A stretch of 64,000 nucleotides of DNA from Byssochlamys sp. IMV 00236 (taxonomy: Eukaryota > Ascomycota > Eurotiomycetes > Eurotiales > Thermoascaceae). The position numbers and the translations under genes are program-made. Position 1 is the stretch's first letter, and each line of letters opens with the position of its first letter. Under the pieces are notes generated by a model, which made no database searches, had not been told where the DNA came from, and was given only the letters and a program-made list of their open reading frames with translations. Positions 53,193 through 64,000 of the stretch are shown here, one piece after another. The DNA is taken from contig MSJH02000786.1 in assembly GCA_001931875.2 (NCBI GenBank), positions 50,652 to 114,651 of the forward strand, given 5' to 3'.

Positions 53193-55400
53193 GCTTGTCA
53201 CGATGCCTGAGTGTTTTCACATCGCATACGTCAAAAATGGGGTTCTATGGCCTCTTGTCCTGTAGGTTATCGCTGGTTCTCGGTCTGGGCAACCCTTGCC
53301 TACACGGCAATCCCCAGCACTATTTGACTCGGCCATTACCTTTCCTTCTGATGATGTCCTAAACGACCGGGAGAGACGCGCATGTGCTAGCCACAGTGTG
53401 CCCGCAGAGCACTTGCTGTCCCGTGCTTTTGAGACTAATCTTGTCGTCTTGGACAGTCAAACAACGGTTATCCACGTTTACTGCGAAGATGTCAGAGTAG
53501 CAACTTGTGAAGGAGTCACTTGTTGCTGCTACCGCAGTTCACAAAATCGGCCCAATTCATGTAGTTCAGAGGGTTAACTTTGAGATTTAACCATGTCCAA
53601 GCGACTGTTGGACGCGTCTGATGGTGCCGCGAAATCGCATCAGGGCACTGCCGAGCACCCACGCTCTATGGGCTCAGTATCCTTGAATACCTCACGGTTA
53701 TCACAGCTCAATGATGACTCAAACGTACCATGCCTGTGTATCGGACACCGCAGCCTTCACATGATGAGTCGGGCCGGTGATATACTATACAGATTCATGC
53801 TACGCTTTTCGATAGCCCTTCAAAGGGCGGTTCGACCAGGGAGTCGTTAGCTTGGGTTTGATGCCCACTAAGCCGGTTAATCCACCACTGGGCTCCAGAG
53901 AAATTGCCGCGACATATTCCACGGTCAAAGATCTATTCGCGGTGTCGAACTTGCCGCAGACATAGCTGACACATCTGCACCTGAGTGGAGGTGACACTTG
54001 CAGTAAAGAAAAGCGCAAGAATTGATGAGAATTGTTCAGATGAATTTATGATGTTTCCCTTGACGGCTGTTTCGGATTGCCTGTCTGTCTATACCCAAAT
54101 ATAAAGATTTCCGCCGACATTCCGTCCTTTCCAAGTCATTCTAGATATCTAAAATGTCATTGCGGGAAGCTTGCGTTGATATCACTATTCCTTTCATCCT
54201 GTACACTTTTTTAGATTCTGTATCCATCAATACAGGCTGAATACAACTCCAACTAGGGTGCCTCTGGAATAAAGAGTTAGATGCACTCGATGTCGCATTC
54301 TCCACGAGTCACTGTTTGTTAGTTCGTATGTTACACATTGGATATTGTAAGAAACATAACACAGCAGGATCAGTGGCTGTTTGGCGCATGCCAAGGCATA
54401 TTACGTTAATGTCAACAATATGGTGTGTTACTGTATTGGCGGTCCGTTGAGGTCCATGGAGTACTACTCTACAGCTTACGCCAGAGATAATTAGTCTGTG
54501 GAACAAAAAGTATGTGTGGCTGAAACTTCTCTATCGGAATAGTTCGAGACCCGGGAACGTCAACCATTCGTGGCAGGGTCTATATGGCAGCTGTCGTACT
54601 TGTAAGGTCTTCCGGTATTCTAATATTTGGTCGCGAAGAAATTGTCCAGGTTGGATTGAAACGAGGCAACCTGGTCAGATAAATCTCATGGAAGTAGTTT
54701 TGTGGCGCATCCTTGGAATAGAAGCATTCCTATATCTCTCACGGTTGATGCAGAGGATTCTAACTGATGTTCATCAACCATGTCCATTTCTGAAATGGAT
54801 CTGTTACCTGTACAGTGTTGGCTTCCTTTTATGGTTAGTGGTACTCCGATAGGCCGTATCGCAATTCAATCACCGCCTCGATTCCCCGTGTATAAACTCT
54901 CCTCACTTCTTCATTATGCTGATCGTTCCCTTCTACACTTACCTCGGCGCACCATCGAGTAATTTTCCATCTCTCGTGCCTTTCAGTCAGCTTTGGGGGA
55001 TGCTGAACAGATTCCGTCTGCCTGTTCTTCTATTTTGATATTCTATGAGATCGTTGGGTCATCTACCTCTCCTACACTGATAGTGAAGCGTGTCTCGCTT
55101 TCGCAGACCTTTTATTTTCGCGCTGGATTCTTCGCAGCTTTCCTGGTCCAATCTAAGAAGCAAGATACTGATGTCCCAACGGTCGATGGGCACCAACTAC
55201 AATCCAAAAACAAACCAACCACAAACAGGCTGCAAGGCTGAGACAACGACGCGAATCTCGCACTGCGCCTCCATCTACTGTTGTTACCTGTCCTTCGTCA
55301 CGTGAGATATCTACCGCTCTTAACGTCCGCAATAACTTAGATCATCTATGTGACAATAATCATATCCGAGTTTTCATCCTGGCTACTTTTCCCGGCAAGA
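53193..55400. other. 2.2-kb intergenic region, no gene supported
   Basis: Between the Zn2Cys6 gene and the kinase-like gene, both on the plus strand. Short frames on both strands (for example 53296-53577 and 54514-54852) have no family features. Just before the next gene there is an ATG-TGA start-stop pair at 55348-55353. Confidence 0.45.
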
Positions 55401-56922
55401 ATGAATAGCGAAGATTGGACCAAACTGTTCTTTTCCGGGAACCCTCCCGATTGGATTAGTGTTTCTCCTGAAGATCAGAAAAGCTTCAGGACTTTTCACC
55501 ATAAGAGAAAGTGGGTGCTGTGGAAATCAGTTGATAAGGGTCGATACCCTGCACCAGATCGAATTCAAGTTTTATGGCTCCTCGTGAAATACCACCAGGG
55601 CTATCGACGCATGTATGTTGCGAAAGTGGTCAGTCACTCTGCCGAGGCCAGTTTTCAATGTTTCCGATTGAAAGCTAATATCCAGTTCAGTTCCCGGAAT
55701 ATACTGAAGCACAAGCTCGAGCTCAGCTCCGTCGAATTCCTTTCTCACGTGATCCAAAGCAGGTCCGGGATGAACTCGATCCCTTTCTCAACGAAGCTCG
55801 AGTATTCCGTCGCATTGAAGAGCGTTGTGATAGCTCACGAAAAATCTATTTTCCCCAGTTTCATGGTGTAGTCACTGATATTGACCCTTCGACATTTAAG
55901 TCTGGGTATTCCAACCGGCGTGCCATTATTCTCGAGGCCATCAAGCCAGATCTTTCGTCTCGGCGGATCCTGGCTGCACATAATCGCGATTCCGACGAGC
56001 GTGTTGCACGATTCCATCAGCGGGTCCGAGATATCAAACCAAGCCTCAGTGCTTTTGAATCTGATTACTACAGTTCTCTCTTCACGGACCGGGTTCATCG
56101 GCTAGATGCACTACACGATCTTGCGATCACCCATGGCGATATACGAGATGATCATTTCAGGCTCCCCGGGGACTTCTACGATACGGTCCTTTATGACTTC
56201 TCTATCTCGTACACGTTCTCTCCTATACCACCTTATTTGGTGAACTTGCGGCGACCTCGATCACTGAAAGATATATCAGAGATAGAACAACTGTTCCTTG
56301 CGGAACAAGTATATGAACGGTATGCCCAGTATTCCAGCTGCTTAGTGCACAACTAACCTGAATTTAGAGCTCAAAAGCGGGATTTGCGTGATCATCTGAT
56401 TCAGTCAACCAGGGTCGCCGCAGAAGTCATCGAAGATGCACTCTTTCAGCCCCTCCAGGATGAAGAGCTGGAGTTGGTCATTTTCAAAGTTATGACACGA
56501 CCGGATGGTAGGTTTCTTCTCTTCCCCCTTCCCACTGACTCATCATTTATAATCCCATAGCTTTCTCTATGCCCTCTCTCAGTTCGGTCTTTCCCTTTCT
56601 CGCAACCATTTGCCCACAGAATGATCCTACTTGGCATATCCGTAAGGGCCGGCAGCTGGACCACTATGCTCCGGCTTGGGTCTTTCTGGGAAGGTCGGGA
56701 AACTTATCAAATTCGGTTACGTTGATGACCATTGGCCACCATCAGGCCCCCAATGTTGGACTCTTGGAAAACGAAAGCGGGTACTATCTGCTTTGCCTGA
56801 TTCCGAAGGAGTGGGAGATAGATGGAATACATAATAAACTGCGGCAAGTCGGCTCGTCCCTGGAATTCTCCAAGGTCTGGGGTTATATTATCAGACGGAT
56901 AGAGTTCGATGATCATACTTGA
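55401..56922 (+). CDS. Degenerate protein-kinase-like (PKL fold) protein
   Basis: Four exons, 55401-55628, 55691-56319, 56368-56507 and 56561-56922, give 452 residues. All joins keep frame. Exon 1 ends MYVAKV, continuing FPEYTEAQARAQLRRIPFS, which resembles the kinase VAIK-type strand. An acidic helix follows: DPFLNEARVFRRIEER (the likely salt-bridge Glu). The catalytic loop is LAITHGDIRDDHFRLPGD. It keeps H-G-D but has His where kinases and phosphotransferases usually have Asn. The metal-binding strand is VLYDFSISYTF (DFS instead of DFG). Such proteins are numerous and variable in Aspergillus genomes and resemble aminoglycoside-phosphotransferase-like kinases. Catalysis is doubtful. The C-terminal 120 residues (from FSMPSLSSVFP) match nothing I know. 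Start: the first ATG in the reading frame. Confidence 0.75.
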
Positions 56923-58085
56923 CACATCAGGTATGGGATGCACCAAGGAATAGAGTAACTTGTGTTAGTTCACATGGGACAGATCTCACCAGGTATGCTT
57001 ATGGAGACTTTCAATACTTTTGGTATTGAAAACAGACCATTCCTTCGACGGGATCGACGGTCTGGTGGAGGTCCGACGGGGTTAGGTGAGAAGAAAGTCA
57101 TAAAAAGAACTCTGTGTACTTATTGCGTCACAAGTACTCAGCGAGCCATCTGTATCTGCATCACGCGCAGGCGATCGTTTATATCACGTATCACAGCATA
57201 CAGAGTTTTCAACACTGCGAGATATCTGATTCGCTCTTCCAAATTGATATTGAACTGCTGGCCTAGACAACGCGATAATGCGATCAATGTGCATCATTCC
57301 TCGTCTCGCAATGCACGATCAGCGCCTACTGGATCGAGCATCGTTGGCACCTAGGGATCCACGAACTTGTCAGACAAATCGGCAACCGGAATCGCTACAT
57401 CTGGCCGTGGGGCTGCTATTATCAACCAATAATTGCCTACAAATAACAACTTATGTGAGGTCGGCGCTACATACCCACAAATTATATAGAGAACGGCTCT
57501 TCCAATGATCGTCCGTGCTTGGATATAGACTGATTGAGAAAGTAGTCTAAGAGTTTCGGGAAGTGAACTGGTTTAGTACGGGCGGCTCTTTTTGAACGGA
57601 GTATTGTGTCTTAAAAAGAGCAAAGCTATGACTCGGCCTTCGTTGGCAAAAAAAGGAAAAGAGAAAGCGACGTTGATAGGCTAGACGTATATTTACATAT
57701 TGATTCTGATCTCATCTTCTGTAGTTATACAATATACCGCATCTGTGAAAAACAAATTCAATGCTTATCACGGGTATAATACGCAGCAAAGTGCGTAACC
57801 TGACCGGATATATTGATGGATAGGTATATCCAACCTGAATTTTCTTTTGAAAAAAGTGCTGACCGATGCGGTTAAAATATCGGGTACGAGACGTGCCTAT
57901 CGCAAACAAGCTCTTTCTATGACCCATGTCCCCTGCCATATAATGCTATTTCTTTCTTTTTTTTTTTCTTCTGGAGTATAGTGACCAGCACCTCTAAATC
58001 TCCGAACCATTTCCTTCGTACCCAACAGTAAACCACCTTTTGCTCGTGTTCGACCGTATCCAAGCCCCGGAATTCCAAGGCCAGC
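56923..58085. other. Convergent 3' intergenic region
   Basis: 1.16 kb between the stop of the kinase-like gene (plus) and the stop of the SET-domain gene (minus). A pyrimidine (T-rich) run lies at about 57951-57972. No gene or RNA was recognised. Confidence 0.45.
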
Positions 58086-58601
58086 TCAACCGTCTCGCTT
58101 CTTGAGCAACTCGACAATGTGGTCGTTTAACCAGTATCCACTCAATTCTTCCTTGGACATTGTCTTTGCCCCCGAAATCCAGCCGCGACAGATGCCTTCC
58201 CCTGCGCCGCAGTTGCAGTTGAACGGTTGATCCATATCCCACTCGGTGCTCGGATAGAAAAAGGTCAAGGCATCACCGGTCTTGAGCGGCTTGTTGTCAA
58301 CCACCCTAACCTCCATCTTTCCCATATCGAAATTGAGGGACGGCGCACAGGAGTGGTTACAGAAAACCAGGTCGGAGTTCAATTCGATATGGGTATCCGG
58401 ACCGGTCTGGACGGATGTATAGGCCTTGGTTCCCGGTGTTGCTTCGGTGATCTTGGCGAAGAGTGCGCCAGCGGGAAGGTCGACGAGAGATACGGCGCCG
58501 GAACCGAACGGCTTGTTACTTCTGATGACCTTTATCAGAGTGGGATGCGTCGGAGGTGGTGGCTGCACCTGGACAGGCTGGGGGTCTGCCATTGGAGCCA
58601 T
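58086..58601 (-). CDS. Small SET-domain protein with post-SET-like zinc motif
   Basis: A single-exon frame of 171 residues. It lacks a recognisable pre-SET region. SNKPFGSGAVSLVDLPAGALFAKI is the N-terminal SET beta part. SDLVFCNHSCAPSLNFD holds the NHSC motif of the AdoMet/lysine pocket. ALTFFYPSTEWDMDQPFNCNC gives the F-x-Y strand, with Tyr replaced or shifted (FFYPSTEW), leading into the C-x-C-G...C cluster (CNCGAGEGICRGWI). Such short SET proteins are widespread in filamentous fungi and their targets are unknown. The compact size, about half that of histone methyltransferases, argues against a Set1- or Set2-type role. Start at MAPMADPQ; MADPQ is three codons further in. Confidence 0.83.
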   Translation of the reverse strand: MAPMADPQPVQVQPPPPTHPTLIKVIRSNKPFGSGAVSLVDLPAGALFAKITEATPGTKAYTSVQTGPDTHIELNSDLVFCNHSCAPSLNFDMGKMEVRVVDNKPLKTGDALTFFYPSTEWDMDQPFNCNCGAGEGICRGWISGAKTMSKEELSGYWLNDHIVELLKKRDG

Positions 58602-60159
58602 TATGCCCTTGGTAGGATAGAGATAGGTGGTTCGAACCGCGGAATAGAAAGACGGACGGGAATTGAGGGCTGAAAGGTAGATTCTGGATGAGCGCCAGTT
58701 TGAAATGATGTACCTGTCAAAGCGAGGGATGTGGGCGGACCAGATCTATTTATTGTTATTTTATGCTTCCCTTCAGATAGCCCAATGGTGACTCCGACCC
58801 GAGGTCATTGGTCCCGGTGTATACTGCGGACAAGCGCAGCCATGGCATTGTCTCGCAAACGGTCCGATATGCGGCGGGGGTCAAATGGGACAGAAAGATT
58901 GACTTCGAAACGCTTCCATCAGTAGTGCGCGGGTTGGGCATCCTTTTTGTTCTTTCCCTTCTACCGAGGACGGTTGCGGAAAGATGGAAAACTGCGGCGC
59001 TTGAGCCCCACGACGCCGGTGGATCGTGATTTTATCTCTGTATCGGACGGACATGGTCATTATTATCATCATGAGACGCTGAAGGAACTTGCAATGCGCG
59101 GGGTCAGTAACGCCGAGGAGTAGCCCGACAGGAACAGGGTGGAAAAGAATCCACGTAGTACTTGGAGACACTTGCTTTAGCACTCGGACGGTGCATCTTC
59201 CAAGCCTATAATTGCATATATTATGAGTGTCGTGAAGATGTCAGATCTCTCTTCTCCTATGGTTCAACGGTCTCTCCCCCACATGCACGTAATAATTCAT
59301 TTAGATCCCGGTATCGCTTGCTCTCGTTTGGAATAGTTAAACTATCTAACTAAACTAGCGAATCATACATGATGTCACGGTCACAGCTTTTGCGACGTCT
59401 CGGATAACTAGAAACGCAGAATCTATCATACCATACATATTTTGTGGGATACCAAGTGCTTAGGTACCATAGGCAAATAATAATGTAGTTCTTCTTGATA
59501 ATAGGTTCTCGTCCACTCGTCCGTTAAGTACACGCCGTTCCGGAAGCGGGCTGAAGATGTGCTGCAGCAAGCATGTGGCCTCAGCTCCTCGCAGGATTCT
59601 CCACGCGGCTTGACTACTTAAAAAGTTAACGCGGTAGACTGGGTCGCTTGAGTTGGCTCTCCTCTGCTAGCAACTAGAGGTACTAAAGAGACGGAGAAGT
59701 AGGTAAAAGCTCTTGTATGGTCGGGTTCTCTTTCTGTCGATAGGAAGCGTTGCATAACTGCCAGGGATTAAAAACTATGCCATTTCGCGAATGAAGGTCG
59801 TTTGAACAGAAAAATAAATGTCGGTAGCTTTTATCGTCCTGTACAGTACATGAGCTCAATCGTAACGTAAATGAATAATCACTTCGATGTACATACAATT
59901 AGGCAGGCTTCAACGTACTGGTCGAAGAAGCCCAGTAAAATCTTCCGGTTTCCGATCTCTCTGGATGCTGGTAATATTGCTATGCTCAGGAGTATCTTCT
60001 AGATCATATGTGGAGACTAGGATAGCTTGGAAATTGAGATACAGTACTATCCCGATCAAAGAAAAGACGTTGCTAAGGTTGCAATTGCAGACTTTGGAAA
60101 TTTCTAAACAGCTAGCCCATGTTCGCTTCGATGACAGAGCATCGCTCAGCACATGCTAG
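58602..60159. other. 1.6-kb intergenic region, no gene supported
   Basis: It holds the promoter of the SET-domain gene and the 3' UTR of guanine deaminase. Open frames are short and unconvincing. No RNA gene, repeat or element was seen. Confidence 0.45.
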
Positions 60160-61554
60160 TTATACCTTGACAGATTTACCTCTGACGTAGACCTTTGCGA
60201 TGTTCCGATCATCGCCTGACATCAAAAACTTCTCCCAGATAATCTCATTAGAATCCTCATCCTCTATTGGCGTTATGATGCTTGGGTGTTCTGTGTCCTC
60301 GGTATGGATCTCCAGAGCATCAAATTCTTTACCGACTTTGAAATTTCCAATCTTATCATCCAAGCAGCAAACCTGCGCACCCCCCAGCGTCGCGAGGAAA
60401 AAACATTCCTTCAGCGATAGCGATGGATCTTTGCCCTTCGTGAGGACCTGTCGGGCGTTGGATACGATAAATGCCTGTCGCATAGCATCGATAATCGACG
60501 CCGAATAACCCCCGCCACTGTCGGTTCCGAGTCCGACTTTGATGCCTCGTCGCAAGTACTCGCGGATGGGAGCGACCATATACACGCCAGCAGTGGTGTT
60601 GGAGATGGGACAGTGAGACACGCCACAATTCAGTGCTTTCAGACGTCCCATCTCGTACTCATCGACGTAGATGCAATGAGCCAGTATAGAGCGTTCGTTT
60701 AGCAGATTAAAATGCTCGTACAAATCTGCCTCGTTCTTGAACTCGGGAAATAACTCTCTGGTGATCTCCATCTCCTGCTCTGCCTCGTTGAAGTGGGTTT
60801 GAATAGGTAGATCTGGGTTCTCTTTGGCTATCTCGCCAAGGCCAGCCAGGACATCATGCGTGCAGGAAATAGCGAAGCGGGGCGTCAAGATTGGAGTGAC
60901 GAGGCTTTTCTCTGGATCGATTGCCCGTACATGAGCGATGAAGTCGCGCGTCTCTTGTATAGACTCCTCGGCCGTGAGATCGCGGTACCAGTCTGGAGCG
61001 TTGCGGTTCATATTGCACTTTCCGACGTAAGCTCGCTGGCCCTTTTCCAGACAAATCTCCGCGAGGATTTTGGTTGCCTCACAATGCTTCGATCCATAAT
61101 ATGAGGCTGTCGTGATTCCCTGTTTCAGAAATCCCGATACACAAGAGGCATAGGTGCGCTTCGCATATTCCGGGTCTTCGAATTTGGCTTCATGAGGAAA
61201 GGTTACCTTATTCAACCAGTCCATAATGACAAGGCCTCTGCCAACTCCACGTTGGGCCCATTGTGGTGCATGGTTATGGGTATCTATGAAGCCCGGACAA
61301 AGAAACTCTCCTCTTTTCAAGTACTTCACTGGGAATACGTCGGGTGTGTATCCGACCTCGGAGACGATGCTGTTTACCTGATCCTTGCTGACGTTTTTCC
61401 GGAGTGCTTCGATCTTCCCGTCTCCTCCGACGACTAGCAGTCCATCTTCGATGATCTCAAGTTCATCTACGTCGAGTGAATGGATAATCGTGCCGTGAAA
61501 TGCCAAGGGTAGCCCACTGCCCTTGGGTGTCGCCTCTGCGGCGCTAGAATCCAT
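60160..61554 (-). CDS. Guanine deaminase
   Basis: A single exon of 464 residues. The amidohydrolase metal motif is CPGFIDTHNHAPQW (His93 and His95). The family-specific helix MDWLNKVTFPHEAKF follows, then NMNRNAPDWY and TPRFAISCTHDVL. The metal/substrate His is in IQTHFNEAEQE, a further His in SILAHCIYVDE, and the catalytic Asp in VGLGTDSGGGYSAS. The enzyme turns guanine into xanthine plus ammonia with one zinc ion, feeding purine catabolism through xanthine and uric acid. No targeting signal is visible, so it should be cytosolic. Length and motif order match eukaryotic guanine deaminases throughout, and no intron is needed. Nitrogen-source control is usual for purine catabolism in Aspergillus. 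I did not find a decisive site, so that is inference. Confidence 0.95.
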   Translation of the reverse strand: MDSSAAEATPKGSGLPLAFHGTIIHSLDVDELEIIEDGLLVVGGDGKIEALRKNVSKDQVNSIVSEVGYTPDVFPVKYLKRGEFLCPGFIDTHNHAPQWAQRGVGRGLVIMDWLNKVTFPHEAKFEDPEYAKRTYASCVSGFLKQGITTASYYGSKHCEATKILAEICLEKGQRAYVGKCNMNRNAPDWYRDLTAEESIQETRDFIAHVRAIDPEKSLVTPILTPRFAISCTHDVLAGLGEIAKENPDLPIQTHFNEAEQEMEITRELFPEFKNEADLYEHFNLLNERSILAHCIYVDEYEMGRLKALNCGVSHCPISNTTAGVYMVAPIREYLRRGIKVGLGTDSGGGYSASIIDAMRQAFIVSNARQVLTKGKDPSLSLKECFFLATLGGAQVCCLDDKIGNFKVGKEFDALEIHTEDTEHPSIITPIEDEDSNEIIWEKFLMSGDDRNIAKVYVRGKSVKV

Positions 61555-62777
61555 CTGTCTCAGATGGTGGATAACGGTGCAACACTGTCAGTGGAGAATA
61601 CTGGACACAATTGAGAATGTGATGGATAAATGTGTTCGAGTGCGCAAGGCGAAGGATTCAAAGTATTCGAAGTGGTTTTGAAGGAAAGATCCCCCTTGCT
61701 GGTCTGACGTAGGATGTCCTGGCAACCGCAGGCTACCTATCTAATAGACTGGCGTAAAGAACTTCTGACGAGATGCCGAATAATCCGATATCAATTTTGT
61801 CGACTGTAAATATTATCGAGACAGGGCGCGTGGTCTGTACCAGACTACCAGTACATGTTCACACCTGTCAGGCTGATGCGGGGTGTTGGCGGTCTCTGGG
61901 CGCTTTGCGGGGGCGATGATTCAACAACGCGTTTCCGTCAAAGATAAGTAGCAGACGCGCCCTCTCTTCCTCTCCAACTTCTCTGCTAACCCGAGATTTC
62001 GCTCATGCATGACCTGGTTTCTGTCTCCCTGGGTCTCTAGTATTTCGTGATGGTATTATGATAAAGCAGCTCCCCATGGCCCAGAGATCGATCTAATAAC
62101 GCGCTCGAGAGCCTTATCATGAGCCTGATTCGTGCCTCTGATCGCCTGCATATCCCCTGCGGAGATGCAACAAGAGTATGTATGACACGACGCAGAGGCA
62201 TACCAAGAATACATATTCCTAAAAAGGCCCAGCTAGACCTACTATGAGCTGTTGATGCTTCCTATTTCCACTTGCTCCAGATAAGAGCTTGGTTATGACA
62301 GCCATACCCAGGGATGTTATCGTTCTTTATCATCGACCAACTGTATGGACGGCTCATAGTGCACTACCACAAGCGTGCGATTACGTGGGACATAGCCTAA
62401 GGTTGTCATACACGACGGTACCTGCCCTGTTGGTAGTGAATTATTACATCGTTAATAAGATGGCACAGACAAGAGAGCCGGGGAGGCGAATTAATGACGC
62501 TAGGGAGATAGCAGACGGTGAAAAGGATGCCGCTCAGATGAGGACAGCCCATGTTTCCTTAAGCATGGTCCAGACACGGACGTCGTTTCCTCCCAAGGCT
62601 GGTTTGGAAACTGGCCCAAGACCATTGAAGAGATCAACGTCGAGTCTCGAGGTATTGACGGATGCACCCCGAGAAGCCGCAAAAAAAGATATGTAAAAAC
62701 AGATGGGCAATATTTAGATCCGAATGAGCGCCGGTTAAAGACTGTCTTGAAAAAAAAAAAAAACTTCATCTGAATTC
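61555..62777. other. 1.2-kb intergenic region
   Basis: It holds the guanine deaminase promoter at the left and the 3' UTR of the beta-lactamase-like gene at the right. A 135-codon plus frame at 62289-62696 is not supported by any feature. An A-run lies at 62751-62762. Confidence 0.45.
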
Positions 62778-63960
62778 TTAGCCGATTTGACCCTCATTTC
62801 CTGACTGCTTCCCAGTCTGGTCATCAATCACCCTATTAAACCAAATCAGCTCCTGAAAACCTTCCTCTTCCTCCAGCTGCAGACCCATCTTGACCGTCCG
62901 ATCGTTGTCAAACCTAAACTCTGCCATAAGAGGGACATCGCCGCCTTCCCAGAAATCACTAAAATGGGCAATATACTTCGTCTGCTCACCGATATGGTCG
63001 AGCGTAAGCGTGAATCCCATCGATCGATCCGTAGCGTCAATGAAGAGCTTATCATTTTTGGTCTGGACCGTTATACCGCGGTAGCCCGGGTTCCAGTACC
63101 TGCCCGTGTACGCGCTGAGCGGCATCTTCTGCGGCTGGGTCTCCTTGATTCCCGGACAGAGCTGTTGCCGAAGGTCTTCTTCGGAAGGGTCATTCACATT
63201 GTCTCCGGATTCGAGTTTGTTCCAATCCGGTCGTTCAGCTTCCGGCACTCGGAGCAACTCGTCGATCAATTCGTGTCCCAAGATAGAGGCGACCGGCTCC
63301 CCGTCGCCTGAATTCCCGAAGATGACCCCGCCGAACTTCACATCAGGCAGGAAGAAGTGCCAGCTGCCAAAGCCAGCTACTAAGCCAGAGTGACTGACAA
63401 TCTTATGACCCCTGTAGAAGAATGTCCCCAAACCAGCACCATACGCTCTTGGCGAGGTGAATGGGGGTAGGTGTTTCTCATCAGGGTTCTCGAATGATCG
63501 CGACCTAATAATACCCTTGTAGACTTCTTCTGTGATGGGGTCCTCGTGGTTCATTAGAGCCTTGATCCATCTGATATAGTCGTTGACACTGGTAATAATA
63601 GATCCTGCACCTTGGGCCTCGGGGCAGTCTGGAGTTTGGAATCCTTGGTATTTTTGGTCGTTTTTGTCCCATACATATCCGGTAGCGATGCGGTCACCAA
63701 GACCCTTAGCTCGAGCACGTTCGGGCTGGAGGTTAGTCGAGTGCATACCCAGCGGACTGAAGAAACGTTCGTGGAGGAAGTCAGCAAATGAGATCCCCGT
63801 CTTTTTTTCCACAAGGTGCGTCGCCACTGTAAACATCATGTTATTATACATGTATTTGGACCGGATCGGGGTGGCCACCGGTAAGTTTCGCAAGTTTCTT
63901 GTGATGGATCGCGGATTGTCTGGTTGTGCCGCTCGTTGACTGAGATAGGAGAAGTCATGG
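62778..63960 (-). CDS. Beta-lactamase-like serine hydrolase (5' part beyond the window)
   Basis: The visible exon starts at 63960, after an acceptor AAACAG with a CTGAC branch-like word upstream on the minus strand, and ends at the stop at 62778-62780. About 393 residues are visible. SHDFSYLSQR resembles the sequence after the TLLSHRTGLP region of class C-like serine hydrolases. The nucleophile S-x-x-K lies upstream, outside the window. The Tyr-x-Asn motif is KYMYNNMMF. The third motif is HSG in KIVSHSGLVAGFGS. A C-terminal lipocalin-like domain (YTGRYWNPGYRGITV...) follows. Fungal proteins of this type are esterases or peptidases, sometimes in secondary-metabolite clusters, rather than antibiotic-resistance enzymes. 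Because the catalytic Ser is out of sight, activity cannot be judged. Confidence 0.85.
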
Positions 63961-64000
63961 CTGTTTGTAATTTGTCAGTTAAGGACAAACCGCAAAAAAA

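Noticed and set aside
62289..62696. 135-codon plus frame between guanine deaminase and the serine hydrolase
   Set aside because: No family features. It lies across a promoter and 3' UTR region and has no supporting splice or signal pattern.
1..64000. CRISPR arrays, bacterial operons, integrated phage
   Set aside because: The sequence is fungal nuclear DNA with introns throughout. No spaced identical repeats or prokaryotic genes were seen.

Overview
The window is nuclear DNA of a filamentous ascomycete, most likely Eurotiales (Aspergillus or a close relative). The support is many short introns (about 50-100 nt, GTAAGT-like donors, CTAAC/CTGAC branch sites, AG acceptors), a 19-nt micro-exon, Zn2Cys6 and C2H2 proteins, a sedolisin, a GPI wall protein, and conserved fungal housekeeping genes with Aspergillus-like protein sequence. 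There are no operons; genes are monocistronic on both strands.

Layout. 1-29.4 kb is a dense conserved block: a HECT ubiquitin ligase (HUL4 type, minus, cut by the window start), REI1-type pre-60S factor (plus), a CNNM/Mam3 membrane protein (minus), branched-chain keto acid dehydrogenase E1-beta (plus), a multi-span coiled-coil protein of unknown role (plus), a KCH1-type low-affinity potassium-uptake protein (plus), a Ser-rich protein with a uORF (plus), F-actin capping protein alpha (plus), a PEX11-family peroxisome protein (plus), a hybrid PAS-histidine kinase (plus) and an alpha/beta hydrolase (minus). 29.4-42 kb is an accessory, gene-poor, AT-richer stretch. It holds a repetitive GPI-anchored secreted protein (minus), about 5.6 kb without a recognisable gene, one tRNA gene, and a PD-(D/E)XK-like orphan gene. 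42-50 kb carries a sedolisin (tripeptidyl peptidase), a D-amino-acid oxidase and an oligopeptide transporter. The last two are divergent neighbours, so this part is a plausible extracellular peptide and amino-acid utilisation neighbourhood. 51-64 kb has a Zn2Cys6 regulator, a degenerate kinase-like gene, a small SET-domain protein, guanine deaminase and the 3' part of a beta-lactamase-like serine hydrolase (minus, cut by the window end).

The standout is the tRNA at 38594-38729. Its body is a well-formed type II tRNA-Ser with both internal promoter boxes and a Pol III T-run. Its anticodon is split between positions 35 and 36 by a 55-nt insertion with all the marks of a fungal spliceosomal intron: GTAAGT at the start, CTAAC 12 nt before the 3' end, and a terminal TAG. 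Exact removal restores a 7-nt loop with anticodon GCT, matching the serine-type body. Cutting at the canonical tRNA intron position (37/38) would leave GCG instead. A Pol II-style intron inside a tRNA anticodon is the observation I would follow first.

Gene models below were spliced by hand from consensus sites and reading-frame continuity. Family assignments rest on recognised motifs, not on database searches.
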